Shown: piece after piece, positions 63,494 through 64,000 of the stretch
Numbering within the stretch: the stretch's first letter is position 1
Layout of the letters: each line of letters opens with the position of its first letter
Source of the DNA: Liopterus haemorrhoidalis
Lineage: Eukaryota > Arthropoda > Insecta > Coleoptera > Dytiscidae
Reading direction: 5' to 3'
Assembly: GCA_963971575.1 (NCBI GenBank)
Contig: OZ020611.1
Span: forward strand, 239,344,654-239,408,653
DNA: 64,000 bases
Made by a program: the position numbers and the translations under genes
The notes under the pieces: generated by a model
The model's input: the letters and a program-made list of their open reading frames with translations, nothing else
Database searches by the model: none
What the model was told of the DNA's origin: nothing

Positions 63494-64000
63494 CCCATTA
63501 GAGCCCCTCGGCAACTAAAGTTGCCAACGGTTTTATTACCTAAAAACTCTGATGATTTGAATCATAGGGCAATGCGCATGTAAACACTTATTATCTGTAC
63601 CTTTATTTATGGCCCTTAACATAAATAAACCACTTCAAGTGCATACAATCAAAATAGTCTCAGTTTAAAGAAAGCAGCGTCACGTTAAATATTTACCACC
63701 GGTGCATTATGGAAAAATTGTAATTATAATTTTATTTTCTATGCATGAACATATTTTGTTATATGTCAAAATATAAAGAAAAACGTTGCTTTAGAATGTT
63801 GCTTGGGAAAGTTTTTAAATATTTTGGTTTTGATATGTTCAAAATTGGACTTGAAAGTGCGTGGCAACTAAAGTTGCCGGCTAATATTTCGTAAGAGGTA
63901 TATTTTTTGAAAATGAAATTGCCTTTACTAGTTGTATATTGATATTTTCGAATGATTTTGATAAAAATATCTTGAAAATAACATCCACAGAATTACGGGC
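63494..64000. mobile_element. Possible piggyBac-type left end, runs off the window
   Basis: TTAA at 63490-63493 followed by CCCATTAGAGCCCCTC fits the TTAA-CCC start of piggyBac-like elements. The hairpin GGCAACTAAAGTTGCC occurs at 63513-63528 and again at 63863-63878, about 350 bp apart. The other end lies outside. Confidence 0.4.

Overview
The window looks like intergenic or intronic DNA from an insect nuclear genome. The order cannot be fixed from this sequence; a beetle or hemipteran is plausible. It is strongly A/T-rich and contains no convincing intact host gene. Almost everything identifiable is a mobile element: Tc1/mariner relatives (catalytic spacings DD34D, DD34E, DD41D and about DD80E), hAT and PIF/Harbinger-type MITEs, non-LTR retrotransposon fragments, a Penelope-like remnant, THAP-domain remnants, and above all Helentron-like non-autonomous repeats of the Drosophila DINE-1 type with (GTCY)n tracts. 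No transposase or reverse transcriptase is intact. Family names HX, HW, HK, MZ and TN below are my labels, assigned by comparing copies inside this window. Orientation + for HX means the GTCT tract lies at the left end on the + strand.

Layout. 1-7.1 kb: a hAT-like end, a ~175-bp tandem repeat, an MZ element carrying a nested hAT MITE, HX fragments, a 565-bp foldback element, THAP remnants, a LINE fragment and a second hAT MITE. 7.1-14.4 kb: a Penelope-like remnant with long inverted ends, a duplicated Harbinger-type element, a second Harbinger-like element interrupted by a hAT MITE, and a short DD41D element. 14.4-26 kb: full HX, LINE tails, a near-complete but broken DD41D transposon, a DD34D mariner fragment, a TN element with HX inserted in it, and another Harbinger-type element. 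26-31 kb: tandem HW copies, a Tc1-like DD34E pseudogene with a nested MITE, and MZ inside HK. 31-34 kb: the best candidate for host transcription, a promoter-like segment with an untranslated exon and splice donor, then a tandem repeat and a Tigger-like remnant with a hAT MITE. 34-45 kb: HX, TN, HW, an orphan repeated-protein pseudogene, a ~DD80E transposon and a Tigger-like MITE. 45-57 kb: two LINE fragments, HX with a 1.8-kb nested element, HW, and MZ inserted in MZ. 57-64 kb: a second weak exon candidate, HX with a nested DD41D copy, a LINE 3' end with an (ATT)n tail, and a possible piggyBac-like end.

The strongest evidence is structural: target-site duplications (8 bp for three hAT MITEs, TTA for MZ and one Harbinger-type element, TA for the mariner types), several confirmed by an uninserted copy of the host repeat elsewhere in the window. 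The most unusual observation is that HX elements share their ends and flanking arms but carry different tRNA-like internal segments at the same position, beside a conserved CCAAT/GC-box/TATA-like block.
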